Shown piece after piece: positions 56,571-64,000 of a stretch of DNA of 64,000 nt. The position numbers and the translations under genes are program-made. The stretch is from Methylomonas sp. AM2-LC (GTDB lineage Bacteria; Pseudomonadota; Gammaproteobacteria; Methylococcales; Methylomonadaceae). Under the pieces are notes generated by a model, which had not been told where the DNA came from, made no database searches, and saw only the letters and a list, made by a program, of their open reading frames with translations. Numbering within the stretch: position 1 is the first letter of the stretch; each line of letters begins with the position of its first letter. The stretch lies in assembly GCF_039904985.1 (NCBI RefSeq), contig NZ_CP157005.1:3491501-3555500 (forward strand). The letters run 5' to 3'.

Positions 56571-57072
56571 GGCTTACTCCTGTGGGTAGGCTGTTTAAAA
56601 ATTGTGCATACGACGCTATAACATCCACACATCATTCGAACAAGTGTTTATTAAATTAAGTAATCTAATCGTATCTATTTAGTAGCATTTTTATAATCTA
56701 AAATCAATCACCTACAAGACGAACTGAACGAAATGAAGCGCATCTGTTGTTGTTAATGCAACGCGATAAGCCGAAATAGGTCGTAATAGGCAAAGCCGTA
56801 TTGCGACACGGTTGCCTTCCATCATGCGACACATTACACTGAAGCTATGCGCCCTATGAGGCCGCCCCTTACTTGGTAATTGCGACTTACTGCGTATCTA
56901 TATAGAAAGTGTCGCTCTTTGGTTGGCTTACCCTATAAATAGCATGACTACAGTTTTAAATTGAAAACAATGCGCGTCTATACAGTAACTTTGAACTTGA
57001 ATTGCAGTACTTAGTCTTAGAAAGTGTAAGTGTTCTTAACCTGTAATATCCCTAAAAGAAAGGTGCAAAATA
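56571..57072. other. Intergenic region with dispersed repeats
   Basis: 502 bases, no gene seen. It contains a copy of the AAGCGCATCTGTT repeat (56721-56750) and two GCGT(A)TCTATA-type motifs (about 56893 and 56970) that resemble one near 28056. Confidence 0.45.
56721..56750. repeat. Dispersed repeat, copy 3
   Basis: GAACTGAACGAAATGAAGCG then CATCTGTTGT. Shares GAAGCGCATCTGTT with 28129-28142 and, inverted, 10423-10437. Confidence 0.6.
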
Positions 57073-57447
57073 ATGACTATAATACGCTCGTTCCTGATGT
57101 TTTTGTTATGCATGGGTTTAGCTAGCGCTGACAGTCTGGCTTTTACTCAGTCAACGTTTGACAAACTGCAAGCACAAGGTTTACCTGTTCTAATTTCCAT
57201 CCATGCTGATTGGTGTCCTACCTGTCGAGCACAGGCACCTATTGTTGCCAAGTTACTGAAACAAAGCGAGTATCAACCTATTAACGCACTCACTGTCGAT
57301 TTCGATCAACAAAAATCAGTAGTCAATGCTTTTAAAGCCACCATGCAAAGTACACTAATTGTGTTTAAAGGCGGTAAAGAAGTGGGGCGTAGCGTGGGTG
57401 ATACCAGTGTTGCAGGCATCGAAAACCTGCTTAAAAAAGCGTTATGA
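57073..57447 (+). CDS. Periplasmic thioredoxin-family protein
   Basis: 124 residues: signal peptide (SFLMFLLCMGLASA) and thioredoxin fold with active site ADWCPTCRAQAP (Cys-Pro-Thr-Cys), the cis-Pro region (MQSTLIVFKGGKEVG). Probably receives electrons from the CcdA-like protein encoded 15 bases downstream to reduce periplasmic disulfides or apocytochrome c. Confidence 0.92.
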   Translation: MTIIRSFLMFLLCMGLASADSLAFTQSTFDKLQAQGLPVLISIHADWCPTCRAQAPIVAKLLKQSEYQPINALTVDFDQQKSVVNAFKATMQSTLIVFKGGKEVGRSVGDTSVAGIENLLKKAL

Positions 57448-57462
57448 TACGGGGAGGTGTTT

Positions 57463-58191
57463 ATGTTCACGGAATTAGCGATTTACGGGCTTAGTTTAAT
57501 TGCCGGAATTTTATCCACCTTATCTCCCTGCGTATTACCTTTATTACCCATTCTAGCCGGAGCAGCACTAAATACCCACCGCTTGGGCTTGTATGCACTG
57601 GCAGGAGGCTTGGCGCTATCCTACACCCTAATTGGCTTACTGTTGGCCGCCATGGGCAGTGTTCTGGGCTTGGATCCCGCTTTGGTGCGCAATCTGGCCG
57701 CCTTGTTATTAATTGTCTTTGGTGCCATTTTAATCTCTGAGCGTTTACAAACCTTATTTAGCGCAGCAACTGCAAAATTTAGCAGTGCCGGACAACCCTG
57801 GTTAGCACAAATTTCCGGTGACAATTTAACCGGGCAATTTATGCTTGGCTTGCTATTAGGGGTGGTATGGAGTCCGTGTGTTGGTCCTACGTTGGGTGCA
57901 GCGATGACTTTAGCCAGTCAAGGCGGCAATCTATTTCATACCGGCATGGTGATGCTATTTTTTGGCACGGGTGCCAGTTTACCGTTAATAGCTTTAGGTA
58001 GCTTGTCTCAACAGGGTTTGTTTTCCAACAAAACCAAACTGTTGTTAACGGGTAAAAAGGGAAAAATGTTGTTTGGTGGTCTATTGATTGGTGCAGGTAT
58101 ATTGATTATTAGCGGGCTGGATAAATTGCTTGAAATATGGATATTAAATCACGCCCCTGAATGGCTAACACGGCTTACTATTGCTATCTGA
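57463..58191 (+). CDS. CcdA/DsbD-like membrane electron transfer protein
   Basis: 242 residues, six membrane helices. The two conserved Cys regions are STLSPCVLPLLPILAG and GVVWSPCVGPTLGAAM. It passes reducing equivalents from cytoplasmic thioredoxin to the periplasm. ATG 57463 is chosen (GGGGAGG 6 bases upstream), rather than GTG 57457. Pairs with the preceding thioredoxin gene. Confidence 0.93.
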   Translation: MFTELAIYGLSLIAGILSTLSPCVLPLLPILAGAALNTHRLGLYALAGGLALSYTLIGLLLAAMGSVLGLDPALVRNLAALLLIVFGAILISERLQTLFSAATAKFSSAGQPWLAQISGDNLTGQFMLGLLLGVVWSPCVGPTLGAAMTLASQGGNLFHTGMVMLFFGTGASLPLIALGSLSQQGLFSNKTKLLLTGKKGKMLFGGLLIGAGILIISGLDKLLEIWILNHAPEWLTRLTIAI

Positions 58192-58272
58192 TGCACCGCC
58201 GGAATAATTACAGCATGGAAGCTAATTGAAATTACGCTAGTTAGGCAAGTTTTTGGAATCATTAAATATTAA

Positions 58273-58506
58273 TTACTTCCAACCTTGTAACCAGCGTCCA
58301 ACTTCGGTCAATTCTCGCCAGGAGATTATAAAAATACGCCGCGAATAAATAGCTTCAAGTTCGATTTGCTCAACCAGAGTATTGGGCGGTTCAGGTTCAA
58401 CGGTTTTGGTCACGATAAAATGTTTTTCTTTGTGCTGTGGATTAACCGCAGTCCATTTACTTAACAATAGTTTTTTAGGATTTATGTAGCGAGTGGTTGT
58501 TTGCAT
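58273..58506 (-). CDS. TIGR02450 family small protein
   Basis: 77 residues. NPKKLLLSKWTAVNPQHKEKHF is the family signature, with a C-terminal Trp-rich WRELTEVGRWLQGW. Function unknown. Convergent with the CcdA gene. Confidence 0.88.
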   Translation of the reverse strand: MQTTTRYINPKKLLLSKWTAVNPQHKEKHFIVTKTVEPEPPNTLVEQIELEAIYSRRIFIISWRELTEVGRWLQGWK

Positions 58507-58611
58507 CTGTTTATTGATTTTACATACCCTGCTATTAATATAATCGGAATGTCTTTACATAGCAGGTAAGACACGATTTACACGTGTCCTGCCTGTGTCT
58601 ATAGATATTAA

Positions 58612-59091
58612 TTAGGGTACATCTATCAGGTATCCTGAGATAGTCGCCAGAGTGGAGACTGTATCTCCATTTGTGGCAAATGTGTCAACCGTAGGCACCT
58701 CACCCGCATTGTAGGCTGCCAGCACTGGCTGATTGACAATATAGTTAAATTGACCGCCATACTGACCCGTTGCTGCCACAGCAGGCAAAAACTGGAATAC
58801 ATTCGAACCACTAGTACCTCTGAGTTCCACTAGATTAAGGTAACCAGCAGTAGGCATGGTCACAATCGCACTGACATGTTCCACAATCAAACGTTTTCCG
58901 GCTGGAATCGCTGCAAAGGTAATGATACAGGGTTGGACAGATTGACAATTATTTACTTGTTGATAAAAATTACGCGCTTGAGAATCACGATCCTGAGTTA
59001 TTACGGGTTGCGCACTAACCTGAAGGGTGAAAAATGTGCCAGCCACTAATAGTGTTGCTATCGTGACAGGACTAAATAATGAACTTTTCAT
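58612..59091 (-). CDS. Secreted hypothetical protein
   Basis: 159 residues from ATG 59089-59091 (GGGAG 6 bases upstream). Signal peptide to about SAQP, then a beta-rich domain: CIITFAAIPAGKRLIVEHVS, GYLNLVELRGTSGSN, VNQPVLAAYNAGEVP. The pattern of PAGKRLVIEHVS...V.. is common in small secreted Gly-rich proteins of unknown role. One Cys pair (NCQSVQPC) may form a disulfide. Confidence 0.75.
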   Translation of the reverse strand: MKSSLFSPVTIATLLVAGTFFTLQVSAQPVITQDRDSQARNFYQQVNNCQSVQPCIITFAAIPAGKRLIVEHVSAIVTMPTAGYLNLVELRGTSGSNVFQFLPAVAATGQYGGQFNYIVNQPVLAAYNAGEVPTVDTFATNGDTVSTLATISGYLIDVP

Positions 59092-59319
59092 AAACAACTC
59101 CCATGATTAAATAATAAACTTATCCTAATAGATTAAGGATATTTTATAGTTTTTTGTTACACTTTCACTTGGTTAAACTCCATGAAAAACCACACTGATA
59201 ATTGATGCAATTAATGAAGCTGGACACATCGTACTCAGGTTTTTAAATTATGCAAGTATTGGAAAGCATTAAACTATAATCCGCGTTCCCAAGCCCTATT
59301 CCCAAACCCTTAAGCTTCA

Positions 59320-61116
59320 TTATCTATCAAACTGTAAGTCTGCCAGCCTGGCGTAAAGACCGCTTTGTTTGCGTAAATCGTCTGGCGCACCTGCTTCGAC
59401 TATGACCCCTTGATCTAAAACGATAATGCGATCGACTTGTTTCACGGTAGACAGACGGTGCGCAATAATCAGGGTAGTACGGCCCTGCATGGCGGCGTTT
59501 AGTCCTTTTTGGACCAGAATTTCAGACTCTGCATCCAAGGCACTGGTGGCTTCATCCAATAACAACAGCGGAGCGTTTTTCAAAATGGCTCGTGCAATGG
59601 CAATACGCTGACGTTGACCACCAGATAAACGCGTACCGCGTTCGCCCAAAAAAGTCTGATAAGTATCAGGCAGACGATTAATAAATTCATCAACTTGCGC
59701 AAGTTTTGCTGCTGCAATCACGTCAGCATCACTGGCATCTGGCCGACCATAGCGGATATTTTCCAGCGCATTTGCCGAAAAAATCACTGCATCTTGCGGC
59801 ACAATGGCAATTTGACTACGTAAATCCTGGATAGCGAGTTGCCTGATATCCAGACCGTTAATACGAATTACACCACTACTGACATCGTAAAAGCGTAGCA
59901 ATAACTGGAATAAGGTTGTTTTACCCGCGCCGGAAGGACCAACCAGCGCCACGCTTTCACCAGGCGCGATAGTTAGGCTAATATCAGAAAGTGCAGCGCT
60001 CTGCATTCTGGAGGGATAACGAAAAGTCACATTTTCGAATTGTATTTCGGCGATTCCAGGTTGCTGCAATGCTTGCACAACATTCGCTTCTGTAATGGCG
60101 GGTTGTGCATGCAGCAATTCTAGCAAACGCTCAGTTGCCCCTGCTGCACGCAAAATATCACCCCAAACTTCTGCCATGCTACTCACTGCACTTGCCACTA
60201 GCACCGCGTACAGAATAAAAGAAGCCAATTGCCCACCCGTCATGCTACCGGCATGAACCAGATTTGCACCAATCCATAACACAAAAATAATAGCGCCCAT
60301 CACCGCCATTATCACCAATGCAGTTAAAGCAGCACGTACCCGACTGCGGCGAATTGCAGACAGAAAACTGATTTCTGCCCGACCTGTAAAACGCTTGGCT
60401 TCCTGCTGTTCCTGGGTAAAAGACTGCACAGTGGGTACAGCATTTAATATCTCGGCAGCCAGTGCGGATGCATCTGCAATTTTGTCTTGGGATTCTCGAG
60501 AAAGTTTTTTTACTTTACGTCCAATGACAATCAAGGGCAATATCAACAGCGCCATCAAACCCAAATTCAAGGCAAATAAATACAAACTGGTGACGGCCAA
60601 CATTGTCATGCCACCCAGAAATTGAAACAGACTTCTTAACCCCATTGAAATGGAACTACCTACCACGGTCTGGATTAAGGCGGTATCTCCCGTTAAACGT
60701 GATAATACTTCGCCAGTTTGCAGGGTTTCAAAAAATTGCGGCGACTGTGCCAGTACTCTGGAATACACCGCACTGCGCAAATCGGCAGTAATACGCTCAC
60801 CCAGCCAGGAAACCGTATAGTAACGTGATGCCACCGCAAGTGCCCATAAACTGGCCAAACCGAACAGCGCAATAAAATGCGCATTCATACTCAGTGAATC
60901 CCATAACCCGCCATTGACTTGCTGCTGAGCGCCAAAGCCAAAATCAATAAGATCGCGGAACGCAAGTGGCACCAGTAAAATAGTCGCTGAACCTAGGCAC
61001 AACAGCAAAAACGCCAGCACAACTTTACTGCGATAGGGGCGCAAAAAAGGCCATAAATCGGTAAGTGATGCCAAATGCGGTTTTGAAGCAGGGGGAACAG
61101 CTTGATTAATAGACAT
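59320..61116 (-). CDS. MsbA-like ABC exporter (fused membrane and ATPase domains)
   Basis: 598 residues from ATG 61114-61116 (the frame opens at a TTG 61137). Six membrane helices (about 35-320), then an ATPase domain with Walker A GPSGAGKTTLFQLLL, Q-loop IVPQDAVIFSANA, signature RLSGGQRQRIAIARAIL, Walker B LLLLDEATSALDAES and H-loop IIAHRLSTV. It works as a homodimer. Lipid or multidrug export is likely; the substrate is not defined. Single gene. Confidence 0.93.
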   Translation of the reverse strand: MSINQAVPPASKPHLASLTDLWPFLRPYRSKVVLAFLLLCLGSATILLVPLAFRDLIDFGFGAQQQVNGGLWDSLSMNAHFIALFGLASLWALAVASRYYTVSWLGERITADLRSAVYSRVLAQSPQFFETLQTGEVLSRLTGDTALIQTVVGSSISMGLRSLFQFLGGMTMLAVTSLYLFALNLGLMALLILPLIVIGRKVKKLSRESQDKIADASALAAEILNAVPTVQSFTQEQQEAKRFTGRAEISFLSAIRRSRVRAALTALVIMAVMGAIIFVLWIGANLVHAGSMTGGQLASFILYAVLVASAVSSMAEVWGDILRAAGATERLLELLHAQPAITEANVVQALQQPGIAEIQFENVTFRYPSRMQSAALSDISLTIAPGESVALVGPSGAGKTTLFQLLLRFYDVSSGVIRINGLDIRQLAIQDLRSQIAIVPQDAVIFSANALENIRYGRPDASDADVIAAAKLAQVDEFINRLPDTYQTFLGERGTRLSGGQRQRIAIARAILKNAPLLLLDEATSALDAESEILVQKGLNAAMQGRTTLIIAHRLSTVKQVDRIIVLDQGVIVEAGAPDDLRKQSGLYARLADLQFDR

Positions 61117-61322
61117 GATGAGGGGTAATAAAGGCAAATGGGATAAGGTAAATTGTTGTCCTTAAGCATATGAAGAATTATTACACACCCGCTATTTTTA
61201 GCAGGGAATAAAATAATGATGGGTATTTAGCAATTATTGTTAGCTTTATATTTGCAATAGCATGTATTTATGATATAGTTGAAAACGCTGAGCACAATTA
61301 AAAAACTATAATAGGAGTTTCT

Positions 61323-61610
61323 ATGTGTGTTCACATGCCAATAGAATTTAAATATAACCACGAAGTGTGGTTTAAATATTCTTTATCTTCCTTAGGGTTC
61401 GACATTTATCGAGCCAAATTTGAAGCCAGCCTTCCCAGACATCCCATTAAATTTGCAGCTGGCAAATGGTTTATTAATGCCCGCGTTTTTAGGTGGCAAG
61501 TTTTAATTAATAAGCTAACAAATGCGCAACTAGCCAAAATACAACTCGCTACCCAGCAAGATAAACACAAAAATGATGACAGATTTTATAATGCTAGTTT
61601 GGGATTTTAA
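61323..61610 (+). CDS. Small hypothetical protein
   Basis: 95 residues, basic and aromatic (MCVHMPIEFKYNHEVWFKYS). TAGGAG lies 6 bases before ATG 61323. No family recognised. Followed by a perfect hairpin at 61660. Confidence 0.65.
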   Translation: MCVHMPIEFKYNHEVWFKYSLSSLGFDIYRAKFEASLPRHPIKFAAGKWFINARVFRWQVLINKLTNAQLAKIQLATQQDKHKNDDRFYNASLGF

Positions 61611-62171
61611 ATCTGAATAATCTGCTCTCAAGCAGTAAATGTTTAAGCTATATTTGACACTCAGTCGATTTAAGTATCGACTGAGCTAATTATATAGTGG
61701 TAAATTTTAATTTGCAATGCAATAAAACATCTACACCACACCAACAGATGAACTCTGATATTGCAGCTTATTTCTATCTATTAATAATTATAGATGTTAG
61801 TTAAAAACATTGCGTTTAGCGATATTTGTGTTAGAGTTTTAACTAAGTGTTTTTCTATCCACCCTGGTATTCATACATAACCTCAGCCTAACTGGTCGGC
61901 ATAATCATATACGTCCTACACCAGCTGAAATGCCTTGTTATTCAGGAAAGATTACAAAATACATTTGTAACTATTCAGCCTGATGATTTAAAGCGTATAA
62001 ATCGATTACTGTATGATGAGTTGAACGATAACGACCCCATCCTACATTGAATTTTAATAGTTGTTTATTTGCAGTGGATGAGGAAATAAAACCCAAATTG
62101 ATTGCTTAAATCAAGCAATATTCATTAACTGGTTTTTCCTTTACCTATAAATTTTCTCAGCCATTTCAAAA
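61611..62171. other. Intergenic region
   Basis: 561 bases between two same-strand genes. Apart from the hairpin at 61660-61685, nothing could be supported; it likely holds the promoter for the 62172 gene. Confidence 0.4.
61660..61685. terminator. Perfect hairpin after the 61323 gene
   Basis: Arms CTCAGTCGAT (61660-61669) and ATCGACTGAG (61676-61685), six-base loop. No T-run follows, so it may be a weak terminator or an operator. Confidence 0.5.
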
Positions 62172-64000
62172 ATGACCGATCAAAACAAAAACAAAACCAA
62201 TACCTTATTTTCTGTTAGACCACTATTTCAATGGCTAGCGGTATTTGCCTTAATGCTGTCAGCGGGGCTTATTGCCTACCAAAATGGCCTATTGACTCTA
62301 CTGGGTTATGAGGCCACTACCATTAACGCCAATTTACCAGCTACGACACCATCGATTGCAAGTCTTGCATCTAACGCTCCTGATCCGGTAAAAATTTCCA
62401 TTGCCCAGGAAACTAGCAATCTGGCACTACCTAAGCGTAATATTGAACTAACCACAGAAAAAGCGTTGGCCGCCAAAGCGGCCATTAAGCGCAATGATTT
62501 TTCTACTGCCGCACAGATTACTGGTGATGTGTTAGCGCATAGCAAACTACTAAACTGGCGCTTCTATCCATTTAACGATTTTATGCGCTATTTTTTTAAC
62601 GAAACAGATTACGGTTATTTAGAATATCTGGATAAATGGGTGGCGCAAGAACCTAAATCCGCACTGGCTCACTTACTCCGCGCACAATGGTATTACAGTA
62701 TCGGTCAAGGTATACGTGGTTACGATTTTTCATCTAAAGTGGCCGATACACATTTGCAAACTTATGAGGATTATTTGCAAAATTCCGACAAAGATATTCT
62801 CGCCGCCATTCATCTAAACGCTGAAAATCCTTATAGTTATTTCATGTACTTGAATAGCATATCCAGGATGGGCGATAGTCCAGAAACAGAACAAGCTTTT
62901 CAACTAGGCATTAATAAATTTCCAACTTATTACGCACTCTATCGGGCCAGACTTAAATCATTAACACCCAAATGGGGTGGCTCTCCACAAGCCATGTATG
63001 CATTTACCAGCAAATATGCTGATAAAGCTAAGGAACATTCACCGCTAAAAATGTTATATCTACAACTCTATAACTACATGGTTGATGCGGCATCGATAGC
63101 CTGTTCCTCAGACAAAGAACGGGACAAATGTGTCGGTGAAGTTATGGCAAAACTGATAAAACCACGCATGGCCGATGATATAAATACTGCATTGGAACTA
63201 TACAACAAAACCGACCCGTATCAATTCGCTTTAGAAATAAACTCTATCCTGTTGTCTTTAGCTGAAACCTCCGGTGCCGATCATTTTAGTGGCAGCATAC
63301 TGCAATTGGCTTCTGACCGCATGGGCAGTCAATTACAATTGGTGGATAATAATAGTGGTCATAACAATTACTTACTTGATCAAGTGGCCGCCAAATCCTG
63401 GGAAGACATTAATCACTATGAAAATGCGGAAAAAAAATATCAGGAAGCGTTATTAGACATTAAAAACACGCGCTTTCCTAACGAGGAAGAACAGTTTATC
63501 GCTTTAGCTGATATTTACTTAAATTTTGCCTCTATGTACTTTGATAATGCCAAGTACGCAAAAGCTATAGTTTATCAAAATGCGGCAATCGCCATGGGAG
63601 GTGGCCGTTTTGACAAGTCCTTATCTTGTGGCAGTTATTTTAACTTGAAATATTATACTGACGCTATTCAGGCCTGCAGCGCTCGAATAGAATCAGGAGC
63701 AGATATGCACGCCTATTGGTGGCGTGCCGCTTCTTATATGAGTTCTAATCAAGCGGATGCCGCATTAACCGATTTTAAAAAGGTTGCCGATTCGGAAAGC
63801 TCGTATCGAGAATCAGCAGTGATTAATCTATCGGCTATCTATGCACAAAAACAAGATTACCCGCAAATGCTCAGCGTATTTAAAAGCCATCCATTTTTGC
63901 TTGATGAAGAGCAAACCACCGACCACAATCAATTAATGATTGGCTTTAATAATCGTTGTTATGCTTACATGCAACTGGGGGAATTGCAAAAAGCGCTGGA
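62172..64000 (+). CDS. Membrane-anchored TPR-like protein, truncated by window end
   Basis: At least 609 residues, open at the end. ATG 62172. One N-terminal membrane helix (FQWLAVFALMLSAGLIAYQ), a short Ala/Thr-rich linker, then long helical repeats with TPR-like hairpins (YAKAIVYQNAAIAMGGG, MHAYWWRAASYMSSNQADAA, RCYAYMQLGELQKALE) and a central region (RFYPFNDFMRYFFNE, LAHLLRAQWYYSIGQGIRGY) similar to the DUF4034 type. Exposed to the periplasm if oriented as usual. Function unknown; likely a protein-protein scaffold. Confidence 0.75.
   Translation, partial: MTDQNKNKTNTLFSVRPLFQWLAVFALMLSAGLIAYQNGLLTLLGYEATTINANLPATTPSIASLASNAPDPVKISIAQETSNLALPKRNIELTTEKALAAKAAIKRNDFSTAAQITGDVLAHSKLLNWRFYPFNDFMRYFFNETDYGYLEYLDKWVAQEPKSALAHLLRAQWYYSIGQGIRGYDFSSKVADTHLQTYEDYLQNSDKDILAAIHLNAENPYSYFMYLNSISRMGDSPETEQAFQLGINKFPTYYALYRARLKSLTPKWGGSPQAMYAFTSKYADKAKEHSPLKMLYLQLYNYMVDAASIACSSDKERDKCVGEVMAKLIKPRMADDINTALELYNKTDPYQFALEINSILLSLAETSGADHFSGSILQLASDRMGSQLQLVDNNSGHNNYLLDQVAAKSWEDINHYENAEKKYQEALLDIKNTRFPNEEEQFIALADIYLNFASMYFDNAKYAKAIVYQNAAIAMGGGRFDKSLSCGSYFNLKYYTDAIQACSARIESGADMHAYWWRAASYMSSNQADAALTDFKKVADSESSYRESAVINLSAIYAQKQDYPQMLSVFKSHPFLLDEEQTTDHNQLMIGFNNRCYAYMQLGELQKAL

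Overview
The window is 64 kb of chromosomal sequence from a gammaproteobacterium with moderate GC content. The gene set fits a methanotroph-like relative of the Methylococcales: a molybdenum storage protein pair, a NifX-family protein, an N-type ATPase, a cofactor-independent phosphoglycerate mutase and a TonB-type envelope. No methane oxidation gene lies here, so the taxonomic placement is inference.

Layout. 1-3.1 kb holds the N-terminal part of a secreted beta-carbonic anhydrase whose leader carries an apparent one-base frameshift, a DUF3820 gene, and mosB-mosA (molybdenum storage). 3.4-10 kb holds gpmI and then a signalling module on the minus strand: hybrid histidine kinase, receiver-PAS protein, Crp/Fnr regulator. 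11.3-18 kb is a complete nine-gene N-ATPase operon (atpDCQRBEFAG, minus strand), with a delta-like C-terminus on subunit b and a two-carboxylate c subunit. 18.4-22.2 kb is a minus-strand envelope cluster: a PEGA-like small protein, a patatin-like lipoprotein, an S41-family protein that has lost its catalytic Ser and Lys, and a small lipoprotein. 23-28.6 kb has a chemotaxis receptor, tRNA-Val, and a Cpx-like system: a sensor with a His/Met/Pro-rich periplasmic segment, a response regulator and a divergent Spy/CpxP-type chaperone. An exact CpxR-type box sits between the last two, and a second exact box lies upstream of a FlxA-like gene.

29-34 kb is the most disturbed stretch. A two-domain SnoaL-like gene is divergent from an AraC regulator gene interrupted by a complete IS1595-type element (1,034 bp, 23-bp perfect ends, 8-bp target duplication). 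Decayed VapBC remnants and a hairpin repeat follow, then GNAT and alpha/beta-hydrolase genes. 34.5-38.4 kb is a DUF2339-DUF3999 membrane pair. 38.6-41.2 kb has small unknown genes, a NifX-family gene and a J-domain gene with an unclear start. 41.3-46.9 kb is a tripartite efflux locus (TolC-type protein divergent from YtcA, HlyD and FUSC proteins). 46.9-47.6 kb is a small protein with a possible clan CD His/Cys pair.

48-64 kb is mostly housekeeping or conserved: prfC, a TonB-like protein, a methyltransferase divergent from an AraC regulator, slyX, a tight DUF6763-ATPase-metA-deaminase operon, tpm, a thioredoxin/CcdA pair, an MsbA-like ABC exporter, and the start of a large membrane-anchored repeat protein that runs off the end. 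Short dispersed intergenic repeats recur at several sites. No CRISPR array, prophage or rRNA was seen. All assignments come from reading the sequence and family knowledge; no database search was run.
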